Counted from the stretch's first letter, positions 30,301-37,467 are shown. The stretch is 64,000 nt of DNA from an uncultured Clostridia bacterium (GCA_947625555.1 CANQOT010000001.1:62001-126000), one strand, 5' to 3'. Numbers and translations are program-made. Notes: generated by a model from the sequence alone, not told the origin.

Positions 30301-31001
30301 AAGCACTTCCTGTTGCAGAAGGCGCAACCACCACATGGACAATGCCTGAAAGCAAGTATGCAAAGGTCGAGAACAACCAACTTACGATTTTGAGCCTTCC
30401 GACCGCAGAAGAGGGACAGCAAGACCTTACTCTGAGCGTGACTGTTCAAGTCGGTGAGTATACTACAAGTGCCAAGACAGTAACAATCTCGATCCTGCCC
30501 GAAGGTAGTAAAGAGGAAGAAAAACTTTACACCTTGACGCAAACAAAAGGAAGCAATAGTAATTATGCCAGTTCGGGTATAGTAAAATGCGGAGACATTG
30601 AATGGAATGTCGAAGGCAACGCAACTACAGATCCATGGAGATTTGGCGGAAAGCAAATTACAAATACTAGCCGCTCACTTTCAGGGAAAACCGCAATTAA
30701 AGGTCAAGTAACGCAGATACTCATTACATTAACGAATAGCACTTCGTGTACGGTAAATAGCGTAACGCTCAAAGTATATTCTTCTGATCCCACGAGCGGA
30801 TTGCCCACAGCGCAATATACAAGGGATATAGAATATAAGAAAGACACACAAGTTATAGTTAGTGCAGGAAGTGATGAATGGAAAAATTGCTATTTCCAAA
30901 TCGTTTTCAATGTAACCTGCGGGAAGGCATCATCTGCTAAATCATACGGCAATGAATATGTAGCAATCAGTGAGCTTATATTTATGGGCTATTCTGAATA
31001 A
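24381..31001 (+). CDS. Giant multi-domain surface lipoprotein with Cys/His-rich repeats
   Basis: The product has 2206 residues. A lipoprotein signal peptide ends in the lipobox GISAC, so it should be lipid-anchored outside the cell. Three Ig/Fn3-like repeats of about 80 residues (LATPVVSIDEEGLATWE type; near 35-275) are followed by a beta-sandwich module (about 285-455) and a fourth repeat (460-540). Residues about 540-1145 are a repeat tract with some 20 CxxC or CxCG pairs and many His (GHTYENGVCTECQYAH type). After it come Big-like beta domains, an OB-fold-like segment (about 1245-1370, YVKGIVTKDGAGSINGAFGI) and two C-terminal beta-sandwich modules. No LPXTG motif is present. GC content falls after about 28.1 kb, suggesting a mosaic origin. 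Ligand unknown. Confidence 0.85.
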   Translation: MKRKLWVLFATIVAAVALAFGISACSPFVQLPTQPQPLGTPVVSISDEGIASWEPVVHAVGYSYLIDDAAEVSTTARNVQLEDGQTIQVKATGDGSLYLDSAYSAPATYHKEPVPELTQLATPVVSIDEEGLATWEAVPNASGYQYKLNGGEEKTLESDAELQVQLQDKDSIQVKAVGDGETYSDSPYSAAKTYNAPAKPEPTQLATPEVTIDEDGLATWERVENATGYVCKVGGEEQEVQTELSIQLQSGDTLQVKAVSTDTEHFTESAYSDLQTYTKQPVEEKEKLLATFTLGDDNEENKEGTGQNGDTRGDGDASSSTTVTLHDTQNKYTLTLTDGANLYQKAWDNAGNGCLRLGSSKNVGKFTFIVPEGITKVVIYVAGYKSESTAVAYTINEKSSGTITVSKHSATPEYEAIEIIVSGTTEAERTLTFTTVKDVTGTKPRCKINTIEFWGEAIPELTKLDAPTLNVDSHTGDVTWEKVEGATSYTYTIDGENETTVGKDDELKVTLKNNQTITVIAKGDGTTYADSDPATKQYVHEHAYKTENNGWENDSDEGHYKKCTYCQEETEKTGHTYENGVCTECQYAHTDHKYSEEKPGECTVCHLKHTEHTYEDRNGKCHTCFAEHTGDDHVLATKTSSTHHWTECDVCGAKTAEIAHTHNTYGSDETQHWSVCECGATVPDTTEDHTYRNQNGKCDICEKEHATHDYGKSYISDDASGHHQVCTVCGNVSETVAHSTLQYTHDDDQHWQECPDCHWISGTKEGHTYNNEDQPDHCDKCGFDRNHVHQYTAWDSDDTYHWRYCPYHEGNKNFTDGKTLHQYDAAKGDGICTEENCKHAHSGHTFEQKHDQDNHWQECTTCYLKQSITAHSYDWKVSGKQHIHACTCGYQDVEGHTPNMQSVTTDPNNHWEKCEEEGCTITTENEKAPHTFVCTSISDEQHQEKCECGATHDAQSHTYKNGVCTNEECRHEHETHAYKWVAEGTTHNHQCTVCEKIETSHTATPDTEAGLKHEDGDTHWYTCKGAEGCDLHVNETEHDEGTVFVEKDDTNHTVQCVCGKVIKETEGHTYDGYEQTADGTKHYQQCTKCEHKTEETLHEFNETTAKPTNDEEQGNHYWECECGAKKTGEHAYDPETHKCKCGAIDPDVAKAEAALNAINFTALDYYEKVSASALPTTTLNSATVTWEVKEGQPEGYVKIEDNKLTILKLSTTGDVNVTITVKVTVGAVTKEKDYTLKLYQTTVHKGTADDPFSIADTKLLLSRLTNVGDYYEDETGVKEVYVKGIVTKDGAGSINGAFGIKDVYIGETKDTAINDAIYVFNINWDDDIMKTQASSPLSIGDEIIVRGYFKNHNGTQQITQNGQRDFPDLAYWLKASDRLEDLLDEEGWEIVELDLTTELAEGGDSVTWDFANLELGLPEGIEFTLTSGDEQYVHVEGNTLTALKRPESGTVSISVTATLKVMFRAEKGGKITYKEITSSTAIEVTVTPFDYETYLRGALDSIKEQLRTLALTKGETSGEIKLDAKYSDVTLEITGGSDDTIKLNVTDGGYTLQVVAESGTVTFNVKVTYNGIYSVAGSYLEPEQVEVTIVASDSPAKLLQDAYEELYKGNGKEELTLGGEGLTFTIDEETYSDIWIEVTEEPEAGVVNIGEQETYFSYTVNPSKLGKTTIKIELTYVGEGEVDPLVKTIEITVVPDLDAELEKFTQEAFTNLFGQFENDEEGYTLDVKNTIKLTEGIEVRYEFNPEGYISADGNTFTVTRQSEAKQVQIIVYVSYNGEEIDNSGSGKQIYVTVPKKDPIKGSFEITISDTTVTGGYSNYTWTKKSNDGKYTIGGNVYACDNQGMQFNKSTAYFYSDKATPAPISKITVEASYGTVEWTLYVNSVAYSGTSNPSSGTDCGKQTISTTSKGEWTITDSNATYFALVDTGAAQSKISKITVEYEQLTDETKANRALEALDLKGIDGKEFTAPTEEPQALPVAEGATTTWTMPESKYAKVENNQLTILSLPTAEEGQQDLTLSVTVQVGEYTTSAKTVTISILPEGSKEEEKLYTLTQTKGSNSNYASSGIVKCGDIEWNVEGNATTDPWRFGGKQITNTSRSLSGKTAIKGQVTQILITLTNSTSCTVNSVTLKVYSSDPTSGLPTAQYTRDIEYKKDTQVIVSAGSDEWKNCYFQIVFNVTCGKASSAKSYGNEYVAISELIFMGYSE

Positions 31002-31015
31002 GGATACCACCTCCT

Positions 31016-31250
31016 AATCGACACCCCACAAGCGATCAAAACACAACAAAAAAACAGCCTTCCCACGCGGAAGGTTGTTTTTTGCCCTCATTCTTGCCCA
31101 CCCCTCGAGGGGTGGGTGTCGCCTTCGGCGACGGAAGGGGTGTTTTTCCAATCGACACCCCCTCAGTCTGCTACGCAGCCAGCTCCCCCTCAAGGGGGGC
31201 GCCAAGGGGCATAAAAAAGCTCTACCCCTCTATGAGAGGGGGGAAGGCTT
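31016..31250. repeat. Hairpin-rich intergenic repeat block (REP/MITE-like)
   Basis: Between the convergent surface genes lie several tight palindromes: CCCACCCCTCGAGGGGTGGG (31097-31116), GTCGCC-TTC-GGCGAC (31118-31132), CTGC-TAC-GCAG (31168-31178), a CCCCCT / GGGGGG hairpin (31185-31199) and CCCCTC-TAT-GAGAGGGG (about 31225-31241). The 12-mer AATCGACACCCC occurs twice in the same orientation (31016-31027 and 31150-31161). The CTCAGTCTGC / AGCTCCCCCT string is a style I recall from dispersed intergenic repeats in gut clostridia. No ORF is present. Confidence 0.6.
31046..31083. terminator. Bidirectional terminator between the surface-protein genes
   Basis: An 11-bp stem AACAGCCTTCC / GGAAGGTTGTT (one G-T pair, loop CACGC) has an A-run before and a T-run after. 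It can therefore stop transcription from both convergent genes. Confidence 0.85.
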
Positions 31251-31253
31251 TCC

Positions 31254-33608
31254 TCAATTCTTAAAAGTCACGGTGATGGTCGCGGAGGTGGAAGAGACCG
31301 ACACGATCTCAATATCAAAGTTCACCGTCTTGCCGTCGTTGCGCGCATAGGAGGGGAATTTCTTCGAAAAAATATCGCCCGCCTTCCACAGGTCGTCCGC
31401 CTCTGCAATGCCGTCTTGATTGCTCGAGAACTTCTTATCGCCGTCCGCCTCTACGAGCTTGATAAGAGCATTGCTTGTCACGGAATTGTTACAGTCGGTA
31501 AACGAGCCGTAACCGTCCTCCGCATAGGGGTTTTCGATCGAGGAAGAGACATGATAGATGCGCACGCCGTATTTTGCACCGCCATAGAGATATGTATCTT
31601 GTAAACCCGCGTGCATTTCGTTGAGCCCCGTCGCCGCATAGAGGTCGATGAGAAGGTATTCCGAGAAGTAGGAATTATCGAAATCAAGCGGAATGAGAAG
31701 GGCGGAGGGGATGGCGGAAGGGACCTGTGCCGAGGCTTGGATGGTGATCGTCGTTGTCTCGTTGACGACGGTCGCATCCAGCCAGCCGAGCATGATTTTG
31801 GAGTAAACGTTTTGGTCGCCGATGTTGTAGTCCATCATGTCCGCGCCGCCGAGGCCTTCGTTCGAGCCCTTCTTGAGGTCGGTATCATAGTAATCGTCGA
31901 GCCCAAGCAGGTGCCCCGTCTCGTGGATAAAGGTCTCGGCGTTGATTTTGAGCCCGTCGATCTTATCCTCGCCCGAGCCCGTGTCCTTTGCCGTGTTTTC
32001 ATAGATGAAATCGACACTCGCGAAGAAGTAGTAATATGCACCGCAGTCGTCGTAGGTCTCTTCGCCAAAGTACCAAGTCGTAAACGCCCAATAGAAATTG
32101 GCATATTCGTAATCGATGGGGGCGGAGTAGATGAGGTACACGGCGTCGATCATGCCGTCGTTATTATAGTCGTATTGCGTGAGGTCGAGGCGATCCTCGT
32201 AATATGTAAGCACTTCTTTGAGAATGGTTGTGGCATAGTCGCCTTTGCTCTCATAATAAGATGAAGAGTTTTTTGCGTTGTATACCGTCGTTTGAATGTC
32301 AAATGTTATGTCGAGCGTGCCGTTTGAAGATGTCTTATAATATGAATTTACGCTCTGCCAACCCGTATCGGCGGGGGTGCCGTTGAAGGCCTTCTTCAAA
32401 TTTTCCATTTGCGTAGAAGTGATTGTGTCGCCCTTGAACTGTACCGGTACGACAAGGGCATGGTAGTTGCCTGTCGAGGGGAGACCGATGGAGGGGAGCC
32501 CGTTTGCAGATTTATCCTTCGCCATCTTATCCTGCAAACGCTCATTGTCGAAAGTATTTGAATTATAGACTTGCTTCTCCATCATATTGGGATCGGTGGG
32601 GTCGTCTGTGCCGCCTTGGTTTCCGCCTTGATTTCCGCCCTGCCCGTTCGGAAGGGTGAAGCTCACCGAACCATGTTTGGAGAAGGTGAAGACGCAGGTC
32701 GTTTCGTCATCGAGCGTCGCCTCGATCTTTGAAATGTCGCCGTTCGAAATGTAGAGGTCGAGCTCTGTCCAATCGACGGTATAGAACGTTCCGTCCTCAT
32801 AAGGATCCTCGTATTGATAAATACCGAGGAGCTTTTGGGCATCCGTTCCCGCATTGTTCAGCGTGTATTTGCTGCCGCTCTTCATGAAGGTGACCTCTCC
32901 GAGTTTGGTAAGGTCGACGAGCCGCAGATAGGCGAAGCAGTACTCATAATCATCCGTGCCCTCGGCGTAGGTCTCGTAAGTGCTGCCGCTTTGCGCATAG
33001 AAGGTGTGCTTGTTCGTCGAGGGGTTGAACGAAATATAGTCGGTGTAGGTGGCTTCGTCGTAATTATCGTCGTAGCCTATGTAGACGTTTTTCACATTAT
33101 AGCCGGAATATTCGTATGTTTCGTTGAAGGTATCGCCGTCGTAGGTTTCCGCATAATCGACCGCGAAGCTCCACTTGGACATATCCGCATACTTCTTGAT
33201 GACGGCGGAAAGCTCATCGACGGGGGTATCGGGATCGTCGACGGGATCGCTGGGCTTGGTGGAGCCGCCCTCATCATCGTCCGTTTTCTTCGGCATGACG
33301 GTGAACTTGATCTCCTGCGTCTTTCCCCCGCAAGAGATTTTCACCGTGAAGGTGCCCGGCAGGGAGGTATCCGCCTGGGAGAGGTCGAGCATATCCTCCG
33401 TCACGGTGACGGGGTCGCCGTTTCTGTCCGTCACGAAGAAGTACTTCGTGAAGTCCACTTCCTCGCCGACGGTGAGTTCGACGGACAAGCTCTCGTTGAT
33501 CGTGATCTGATAGCCCGGCCGAACAAATTGGCATGCCGCGATCCCCGCACCCGCAAAGGAAAGCGAGAGCGCCACGCCGAGGACGGCAAAAAACTTGGCT
33601 TTTTTCAT
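31254..33608 (-). CDS. M6-like metalloprotease lipoprotein
   Basis: The 784-residue protein has a lipoprotein signal peptide (lipobox GIAAC), an N-terminal Ig-like region, an acidic Pro-rich linker and a zinc-protease domain. The metzincin-type motif HETGHLLGLDDYYD is near residue 562, and the preceding VVPVQF, YYKTSSNGTL and DYNNDGMIDAVYLIY segments resemble M6 (immune inhibitor A) peptidases. A GGNQGGNQGG linker separates N-terminal and catalytic parts. It should act outside the cell on host, dietary or bacterial proteins. The ATG at 33608 follows GGGGTGA; an in-frame GTG three codons earlier is less likely. It converges on the giant lipoprotein gene. Confidence 0.88.
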   Translation of the reverse strand: MKKAKFFAVLGVALSLSFAGAGIAACQFVRPGYQITINESLSVELTVGEEVDFTKYFFVTDRNGDPVTVTEDMLDLSQADTSLPGTFTVKISCGGKTQEIKFTVMPKKTDDDEGGSTKPSDPVDDPDTPVDELSAVIKKYADMSKWSFAVDYAETYDGDTFNETYEYSGYNVKNVYIGYDDNYDEATYTDYISFNPSTNKHTFYAQSGSTYETYAEGTDDYEYCFAYLRLVDLTKLGEVTFMKSGSKYTLNNAGTDAQKLLGIYQYEDPYEDGTFYTVDWTELDLYISNGDISKIEATLDDETTCVFTFSKHGSVSFTLPNGQGGNQGGNQGGTDDPTDPNMMEKQVYNSNTFDNERLQDKMAKDKSANGLPSIGLPSTGNYHALVVPVQFKGDTITSTQMENLKKAFNGTPADTGWQSVNSYYKTSSNGTLDITFDIQTTVYNAKNSSSYYESKGDYATTILKEVLTYYEDRLDLTQYDYNNDGMIDAVYLIYSAPIDYEYANFYWAFTTWYFGEETYDDCGAYYYFFASVDFIYENTAKDTGSGEDKIDGLKINAETFIHETGHLLGLDDYYDTDLKKGSNEGLGGADMMDYNIGDQNVYSKIMLGWLDATVVNETTTITIQASAQVPSAIPSALLIPLDFDNSYFSEYLLIDLYAATGLNEMHAGLQDTYLYGGAKYGVRIYHVSSSIENPYAEDGYGSFTDCNNSVTSNALIKLVEADGDKKFSSNQDGIAEADDLWKAGDIFSKKFPSYARNDGKTVNFDIEIVSVSSTSATITVTFKN

Positions 33609-33641
33609 GTGTTTCACCCCAAAGGATAATTTTACATGATA

Positions 33642-33670
33642 ATTATACTATTCTCTCCCCAAAAATTCAA
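33642..33670 (-). promoter_or_regulatory. Sigma-A promoter of the metalloprotease gene
   Basis: On the minus strand TTGAAT (33670-33665), a 17-bp spacer and TATAAT (33647-33642), 33 bases before the ATG at 33608. Confidence 0.85.
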
Positions 33671-33781
33671 GTATTTTTTCCAAACGGATATGTGAAAAAT
33701 GGGGGCGCGTCGCCCTCCGAAGCACCCCGTGCGGGGCGCATAAATCTTTCCCGAATACAAAAACTGCATTGGGAGAGCAGT

Positions 33782-34774
33782 ATGGGAAACCAAACGATTT
33801 ACTTCAAAAACGAGCCGCGCATCATCGCGACGAGCACGGTCGCGGGGCCAAAGGAGTGCCGCGGGATCATCGGCCGCTACGTCGAGCGGGCGCTCTCCGA
33901 CGACATGTTCGGCGAGACCACCTTCGAAAAAGCGGAATGCAAGATGCTCTCCTCCGTCATCGACGGCGCGATCAAGAACGCGGGATTGGACCGCGATGAA
34001 GTGGATATGATCGTCTCGGGGGATCTTCTCAACCAGATCATTTCCGCGAGTTTCGCCGCCCGTGATTTTTCCGTTCCCTTTTTGGGCGTGTACGGCGCAT
34101 GTTCGACGATGGCCGAGGCCCTCGCCGTCGCTGCCGCATTCATCGACGGGGGATTTTGCCGCCGTGCCGTCGCCGCAACGGGCAGTCATTTCGCCTCCGC
34201 CGAACGGCAATACCGCTACCCGTTGGAACTCGGATGCACCCGCCCGCCGCAGGCGCAGTGGACGGTCACGGCCGCGGGGGGAGCCCTCGTTTCGCGGGAG
34301 GGGAACGGCGTCCGCATCACCTCGGCGACGCTCGGCAAGGTCGTCGATTTCGGCGTGACCGACGTCAACAACATGGGCGCCGCCATGGCGCCCGCCGCAT
34401 GCGATACCATTTTGGCGCATTTTCGCGGTTCCCACGAGGACCCCGGGGAGTACGACCTCATCGTCACGGGAGACCTCGGCGCTCTCGGCAGCCGCATTTT
34501 GAAAGATCTTACATGGGAAAAGGGGCTGGATATCTCCGCCAATCACGTCGATTGCGGCGAGATCATCTACAATGTCATCGAAGATGAATTTCAGGGCGGC
34601 AGCGGGGCGGGCTGTTCGGCCGTCGTGCTCAATTCCTACTTCTATTCCAAACTCATGACGGGTTCGCTCAAAAAAATACTGTTTGTCGCGACGGGCGCGC
34701 TCCTTTCCACCGTCTCTTCGGGGCAGGGGGAGAGCATTCCGTGCATCGCCCACGCGGTCACCCTCGAACGATAA
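33782..34774 (+). CDS. spoVAD: Stage V sporulation protein AD
   Basis: SpoVAD is part of the SpoVA channel that loads dipicolinic acid into the spore and releases it on germination. The 330-residue protein has the thiolase-like fold of the family, with VYGACSTMAEALAVAA around the former active-site cysteine, VTDVNNMGAAMAPAA, and a C-terminal GALLSTVSSGQGESIPCIAHAV. GGGAGAG precedes the ATG at 33782; earlier in-frame codons are not conserved-looking. spoVAE follows after 26 bases. spoVAC, normally just upstream, is not here. No convincing sigma-G or sigma-F promoter was found. Confidence 0.95.
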   Translation: MGNQTIYFKNEPRIIATSTVAGPKECRGIIGRYVERALSDDMFGETTFEKAECKMLSSVIDGAIKNAGLDRDEVDMIVSGDLLNQIISASFAARDFSVPFLGVYGACSTMAEALAVAAAFIDGGFCRRAVAATGSHFASAERQYRYPLELGCTRPPQAQWTVTAAGGALVSREGNGVRITSATLGKVVDFGVTDVNNMGAAMAPAACDTILAHFRGSHEDPGEYDLIVTGDLGALGSRILKDLTWEKGLDISANHVDCGEIIYNVIEDEFQGGSGAGCSAVVLNSYFYSKLMTGSLKKILFVATGALLSTVSSGQGESIPCIAHAVTLER

Positions 34775-34800
34775 CGGGGCGCCCATGTCCGGGCTACATA

Positions 34801-35178
34801 ATGCAAATCCTCGAAATCGTTTTTATGTTTATAAAGGCCTTTGCGGTCGGCGGGCTCATCTGCCTCATCGCACAGGTCGTCATCAACTTCACCGATCTCA
34901 CGGCGGGGAAGATCCTCGTCATGTTCATGCTCGCGGGAGTCGTGCTCACCGCGCTCGGGCTCTACCGGCCCCTCGTGGAATTTGCTGGCGCAGGCGCCAC
35001 CGTGCCCATCTCGGGGTTCGGGTATCTGCTCGCAAACGGGGCAATGAAGGGGGCGCAGGAAGGGCTTTTTCAGGCGCTCACGGGCCCGCTTGCGGCGGCC
35101 AGTGCGGGCGTTTCGGCAGCCGTCATTTTCTCCTTCATCATGGCGCTCATTTTTAAGTCGCATACAAAGTATAATTGA
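34801..35178 (+). CDS. spoVAE: Stage V sporulation protein AE (SpoVAEb type)
   Basis: This 125-residue protein has four hydrophobic segments and the family landmarks FMFIKAFAVGGLICLIAQ, DLTAGKILVMFMLAGVVLTALGLY and PISGFGYLLANGAMKGA. It is the membrane channel subunit for dipicolinic acid in spores. The start at 34801 gives the usual N-terminus; the ribosome-binding site is weak, so it may rely on translation of spoVAD. Confidence 0.93.
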   Translation: MQILEIVFMFIKAFAVGGLICLIAQVVINFTDLTAGKILVMFMLAGVVLTALGLYRPLVEFAGAGATVPISGFGYLLANGAMKGAQEGLFQALTGPLAAASAGVSAAVIFSFIMALIFKSHTKYN

Positions 35179-35267
35179 AGTGGGTTTTCCACTCCCGAAT
35201 GGTCTGAAATGGCCTTGTTTTTCATAAAATGGAGGGGGAAACTGTCAATAACTCGCCCATTTCGGGC

Positions 35268-35431
35268 TGTGAATAATATTCACGCGGGCGGCATATTCAT
35301 AAAAGATCGAAGAAGTTTTCCACAATTTATCAACATTGAGCACAAAAAATTCCACGTTTCGACATAAAAACGTTCGTTTGTCAAAAAAATCCGAACATTG
35401 ATTTCCACATTTTGAAAAAATCTGTGGATAT
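35268..35431. other. AT-rich stretch with clustered DnaA-box-like sites
   Basis: Two 9-mers fit TTWTNCACA exactly: TTATTCACA (minus strand, 35268-35276) and TTTTCCACA (35316-35324). Three more differ at one position: TTATCAACA (35327-35335), ATTTCCACA (35401-35409) and ATATCCACA (minus strand, 35423-35431). The stretch is much more AT-rich than the rest of the window and carries no gene. dnaA, dnaN or rpmH are not adjacent, and genes on both sides do not diverge from here, so a main replication origin is doubtful; DnaA titration or regulation is possible. Confidence 0.45.
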
Positions 35432-35453
35432 TTCTTTTTTGCCCGAAAAAATG

Positions 35454-35482
35454 TTGACAAAATTCTTCAAAGCGGATATAAT
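35454..35482 (+). promoter_or_regulatory. Sigma-A promoter of the tRNA-Arg locus
   Basis: TTGACA (35454-35459), a 17-bp spacer and TATAAT (35477-35482). The predicted transcript reads through the half-tRNA and the spacer into the complete tRNA. Confidence 0.88.
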
Positions 35483-35540
35483 AGCGAATTGTTCGAGACA
35501 TGGTGCGGGGCAATGCTTCGCCGCTAATCCGAGCATCTTT

Positions 35541-35583
35541 GCATCTTTAGCTCAATTGGATAGAGCGTCGGTCTACGGAACCG
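35541..35583 (+). pseudogene. Duplicated 5' half of tRNA-Arg(ACG)
   Basis: These 43 bases are identical to the first 43 bases of the intact tRNA-Arg at 35675, from the acceptor 5' strand through the anticodon loop to nearly the end of the anticodon stem. The variable arm, T arm and acceptor 3' strand are absent; instead a 91-base GC-rich sequence (35584-35674) with its own hairpins (CCGCGC / GCGCGG, GCCC-GTA-GGGC, GGCT-GGA-AGCC) leads to the intact tRNA. It could be a relic of a tRNA-targeting element, a local duplication or an assembly chimera. Confidence 0.8.
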
Positions 35584-35674
35584 CCCCGCGCGCATTATTC
35601 GTCTACTAAGCGCGGCACGAGCCCGTAGGGCGAAGTAAGGCTGGAAGCCATGCTCGGTCGATAAAATTACATAC

Positions 35675-35750
<76 letters not shown>

Positions 35751-35751
<1 letters not shown>

Positions 35752-35785
35752 AACAAACGGACCTCCGCTGGGGGTCCGTTTGTTT
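35751..35785 (+). terminator. Terminator after tRNA-Arg
   Basis: A stem of at least 13 bp, AAACAAACGGACC / GGTCCGTTTGTTT, starts right at the tRNA 3' end. Its A/T-rich base provides the T-run. Confidence 0.92.
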
Positions 35786-35827
35786 ATCTATTAAGCACCA
35801 AAAGAGTTTTTTCTATGCCGATCATTT

Positions 35828-36673
35828 TCATATAGCCGACAAAATTTCCTCTATATCATAGTTTATGCAGATTGCCTGTTTTTGTATCTGTTCGGGGCAA
35901 AAGGCTTCGCCGTAGTTGATACAGGCGTAGGTGGCTTGCATGTTTTCCGCGGTCAGCTGCCAAAAAGGATATTTGATGATAGTGGGCGTATTATATCCGA
36001 CGCCGAGCTCGAGATAAAGCACTTTTCCTTGGCTGTGCGTATTTATAAACCGTTCATATCGCTTGCAAGCCGCATACCAACCGTCATCCTCAACAAACTT
36101 ATCGTCGGCACGCAAGTTCATCGTCATGGGTTTTCCGCATTTCGGGCAACGGGGAATAAGATCGGTCGGAATACGCATATCCCTTTGTTCCGATGCCATA
36201 CGACGGACGATTTCTTCGTTTTCATACGTTTTGTTGTGGCAGGGCTCGGAACATTGAAAAAGCCCGTAATCTCCCTGTGTATAGAAGAGGCGGGTCTTGT
36301 TAAATCCCGCCTTTTGAAAGCAGTGATCGACGTTGGTCGTGATCACGAAATAATCCTTGTCTTTTATAAGGTCGAAAAGTTCTTGATAGACGGGCTTAGG
36401 CGGATCCATGTAACGGTTGACGAGGATATATCTCGACCAATAAGCCCAATGTTCTTCGAGCGTGTCATACGGGAAAAAACCGCCCGAATACATATCGTGA
36501 AAACCGTATTTTCCCTCAAAGTCGGAAAAATATCTTTCAAAGCGCTCGCCCGAGTAGGTAAAACCCGCCGCCGTGGAAAGTCCTGCACCTGCGCCGACAA
36601 CGAGCGCGTCTGCGCCGTCGAGCGCCGCTTTCAATCTACATATTTGCACCGAGATATCTTGCGTAAATTTCAT
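35828..36673 (-). CDS. Class M sirtuin (SirTM), protein ADP-ribosyltransferase-like
   Basis: The 281-residue protein has the sirtuin Rossmann motif GAGAGLSTAAG (residues 27-37), TTNVDH at 112-117 and a Cys4 zinc site (Cys141, Cys145, Cys176, Cys179). The position of the catalytic deacetylase histidine holds Gln133 (YTQGDYG), with Asn114 as partner; this replacement marks SirTM sirtuins, which ADP-ribosylate proteins instead of deacylating lysines. The gene overlaps the 3' end of a macrodomain gene by 38 bases, the standard partner. AAGGAG precedes the ATG at 36673. The target is unknown, since no GcvH-like or lipoate-ligase gene is nearby. Confidence 0.88.
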   Translation of the reverse strand: MKFTQDISVQICRLKAALDGADALVVGAGAGLSTAAGFTYSGERFERYFSDFEGKYGFHDMYSGGFFPYDTLEEHWAYWSRYILVNRYMDPPKPVYQELFDLIKDKDYFVITTNVDHCFQKAGFNKTRLFYTQGDYGLFQCSEPCHNKTYENEEIVRRMASEQRDMRIPTDLIPRCPKCGKPMTMNLRADDKFVEDDGWYAACKRYERFINTHSQGKVLYLELGVGYNTPTIIKYPFWQLTAENMQATYACINYGEAFCPEQIQKQAICINYDIEEILSAI

Positions 36674-37412
36674 GATCTTGCTCCTTGAACACATTGAAAA
36701 CGACCTTGATCTTGCTTTTTGTCTGCCATTTATACTCCCGTACTGTCCGAATGGCGATCTCGGCGGCGCGCTCGTTCGGAAAATGAAATTCGCCCGTAGC
36801 TATACAGCAAAACGCAAGACTTTCAAGTCCGTTTTTATCGGCGAGAGCGAGGCAGGAACGATAGCAACTTTCCAAAAGCCGTTCGTGTTCTGCGTTGAGT
36901 GCGCCGTACACAATGGGACCTACGGTGTGCAGAATGTATTTACATGGCAGATTGTAAGCGCGCGTGATCTTTGCCCCGCCCGCAGCCTCGTCACGGCGTT
37001 GCGTCCTCATGATTTTTGCGCACTCCTGTCGAAGCTGAATGCCCGCATACGTGTGAATGGCATTATCGATACAGCCGTGATTGGGACAGAAGCAACCGAG
37101 CATTTTGGAATTGGCGGCGTTGACGATCCCGTCGCATTTGAGCGTCGTGATGTCGCCTTGCCAAAGGTAAATGTCGGGCTTTAACGGTGTAAGATCGGCA
37201 ATATCTGTTATTCCTTTCAACCGCAGTTCTTCCGAAAGATATTCGTCCTGCACGCACAAAAATTCTTTGCTCGCCGCGCTCGGCTCCCGCACGTTGAAAA
37301 GGGCGCGGAGTAGTCGTTTTTGCGAAAATTCATCTTTTGGAATTTCCGTTCGCGCGTTTTGTTCGGCGAGCAAATATTCTATCAAGTATTGCCGTCTTGG
37401 CTCTTGATCCAT
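36636..37412 (-). CDS. SirTM-linked zinc-type macrodomain protein (ADP-ribosyl hydrolase)
   Basis: The 258-residue protein has an N-terminal helical region (about 1-70) and a macrodomain: WQGDITTLKCDGIVNAANS (about 84-102) binds ADP-ribose, and CFCPNHGCID (Cys107, Cys109, His112, Cys114) matches the Cys/His insertion that binds zinc in sirtuin-linked macrodomains. HTVGPIVYG and CCIATGEFHFPNERAAEIA complete the fold. It should remove ADP-ribose added by the adjacent sirtuin. GGGAG lies seven bases before the ATG at 37412. The gene is second in the cupin-macro-SirTM operon. Confidence 0.88.
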   Translation of the reverse strand: MDQEPRRQYLIEYLLAEQNARTEIPKDEFSQKRLLRALFNVREPSAASKEFLCVQDEYLSEELRLKGITDIADLTPLKPDIYLWQGDITTLKCDGIVNAANSKMLGCFCPNHGCIDNAIHTYAGIQLRQECAKIMRTQRRDEAAGGAKITRAYNLPCKYILHTVGPIVYGALNAEHERLLESCYRSCLALADKNGLESLAFCCIATGEFHFPNERAAEIAIRTVREYKWQTKSKIKVVFNVFKEQDHEIYARYLGANM

Positions 37413-37467
37413 AATCGTCTCCCAATAAAATGCGCAACCGAGCAAACGGTTGCGCCCTTTTGACATT

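Noticed and set aside
24381-31001. CRISPR or tandem DNA repeat in the repetitive lipoprotein gene
   Set aside because: The periodicity is at protein level with variable spacing and divergent codons; no identical direct repeats with unique spacers were found.
33690-33781. Sigma-G or sigma-F promoter before spoVAD
   Set aside because: GCATA occurs, but no matching -10 element lies at 15-18 bases; evidence too weak to annotate.
35240-35460. Chromosomal replication origin
   Set aside because: DnaA-box-like sites and AT-richness fit, but dnaA, dnaN and rpmH are absent and genes do not diverge from here. Kept only as a box cluster.
35584-35674. Group I intron interrupting tRNA-Arg
   Set aside because: Only 91 bases, no P/Q/R/S core is recognisable, and the 5' exon is duplicated instead of split.
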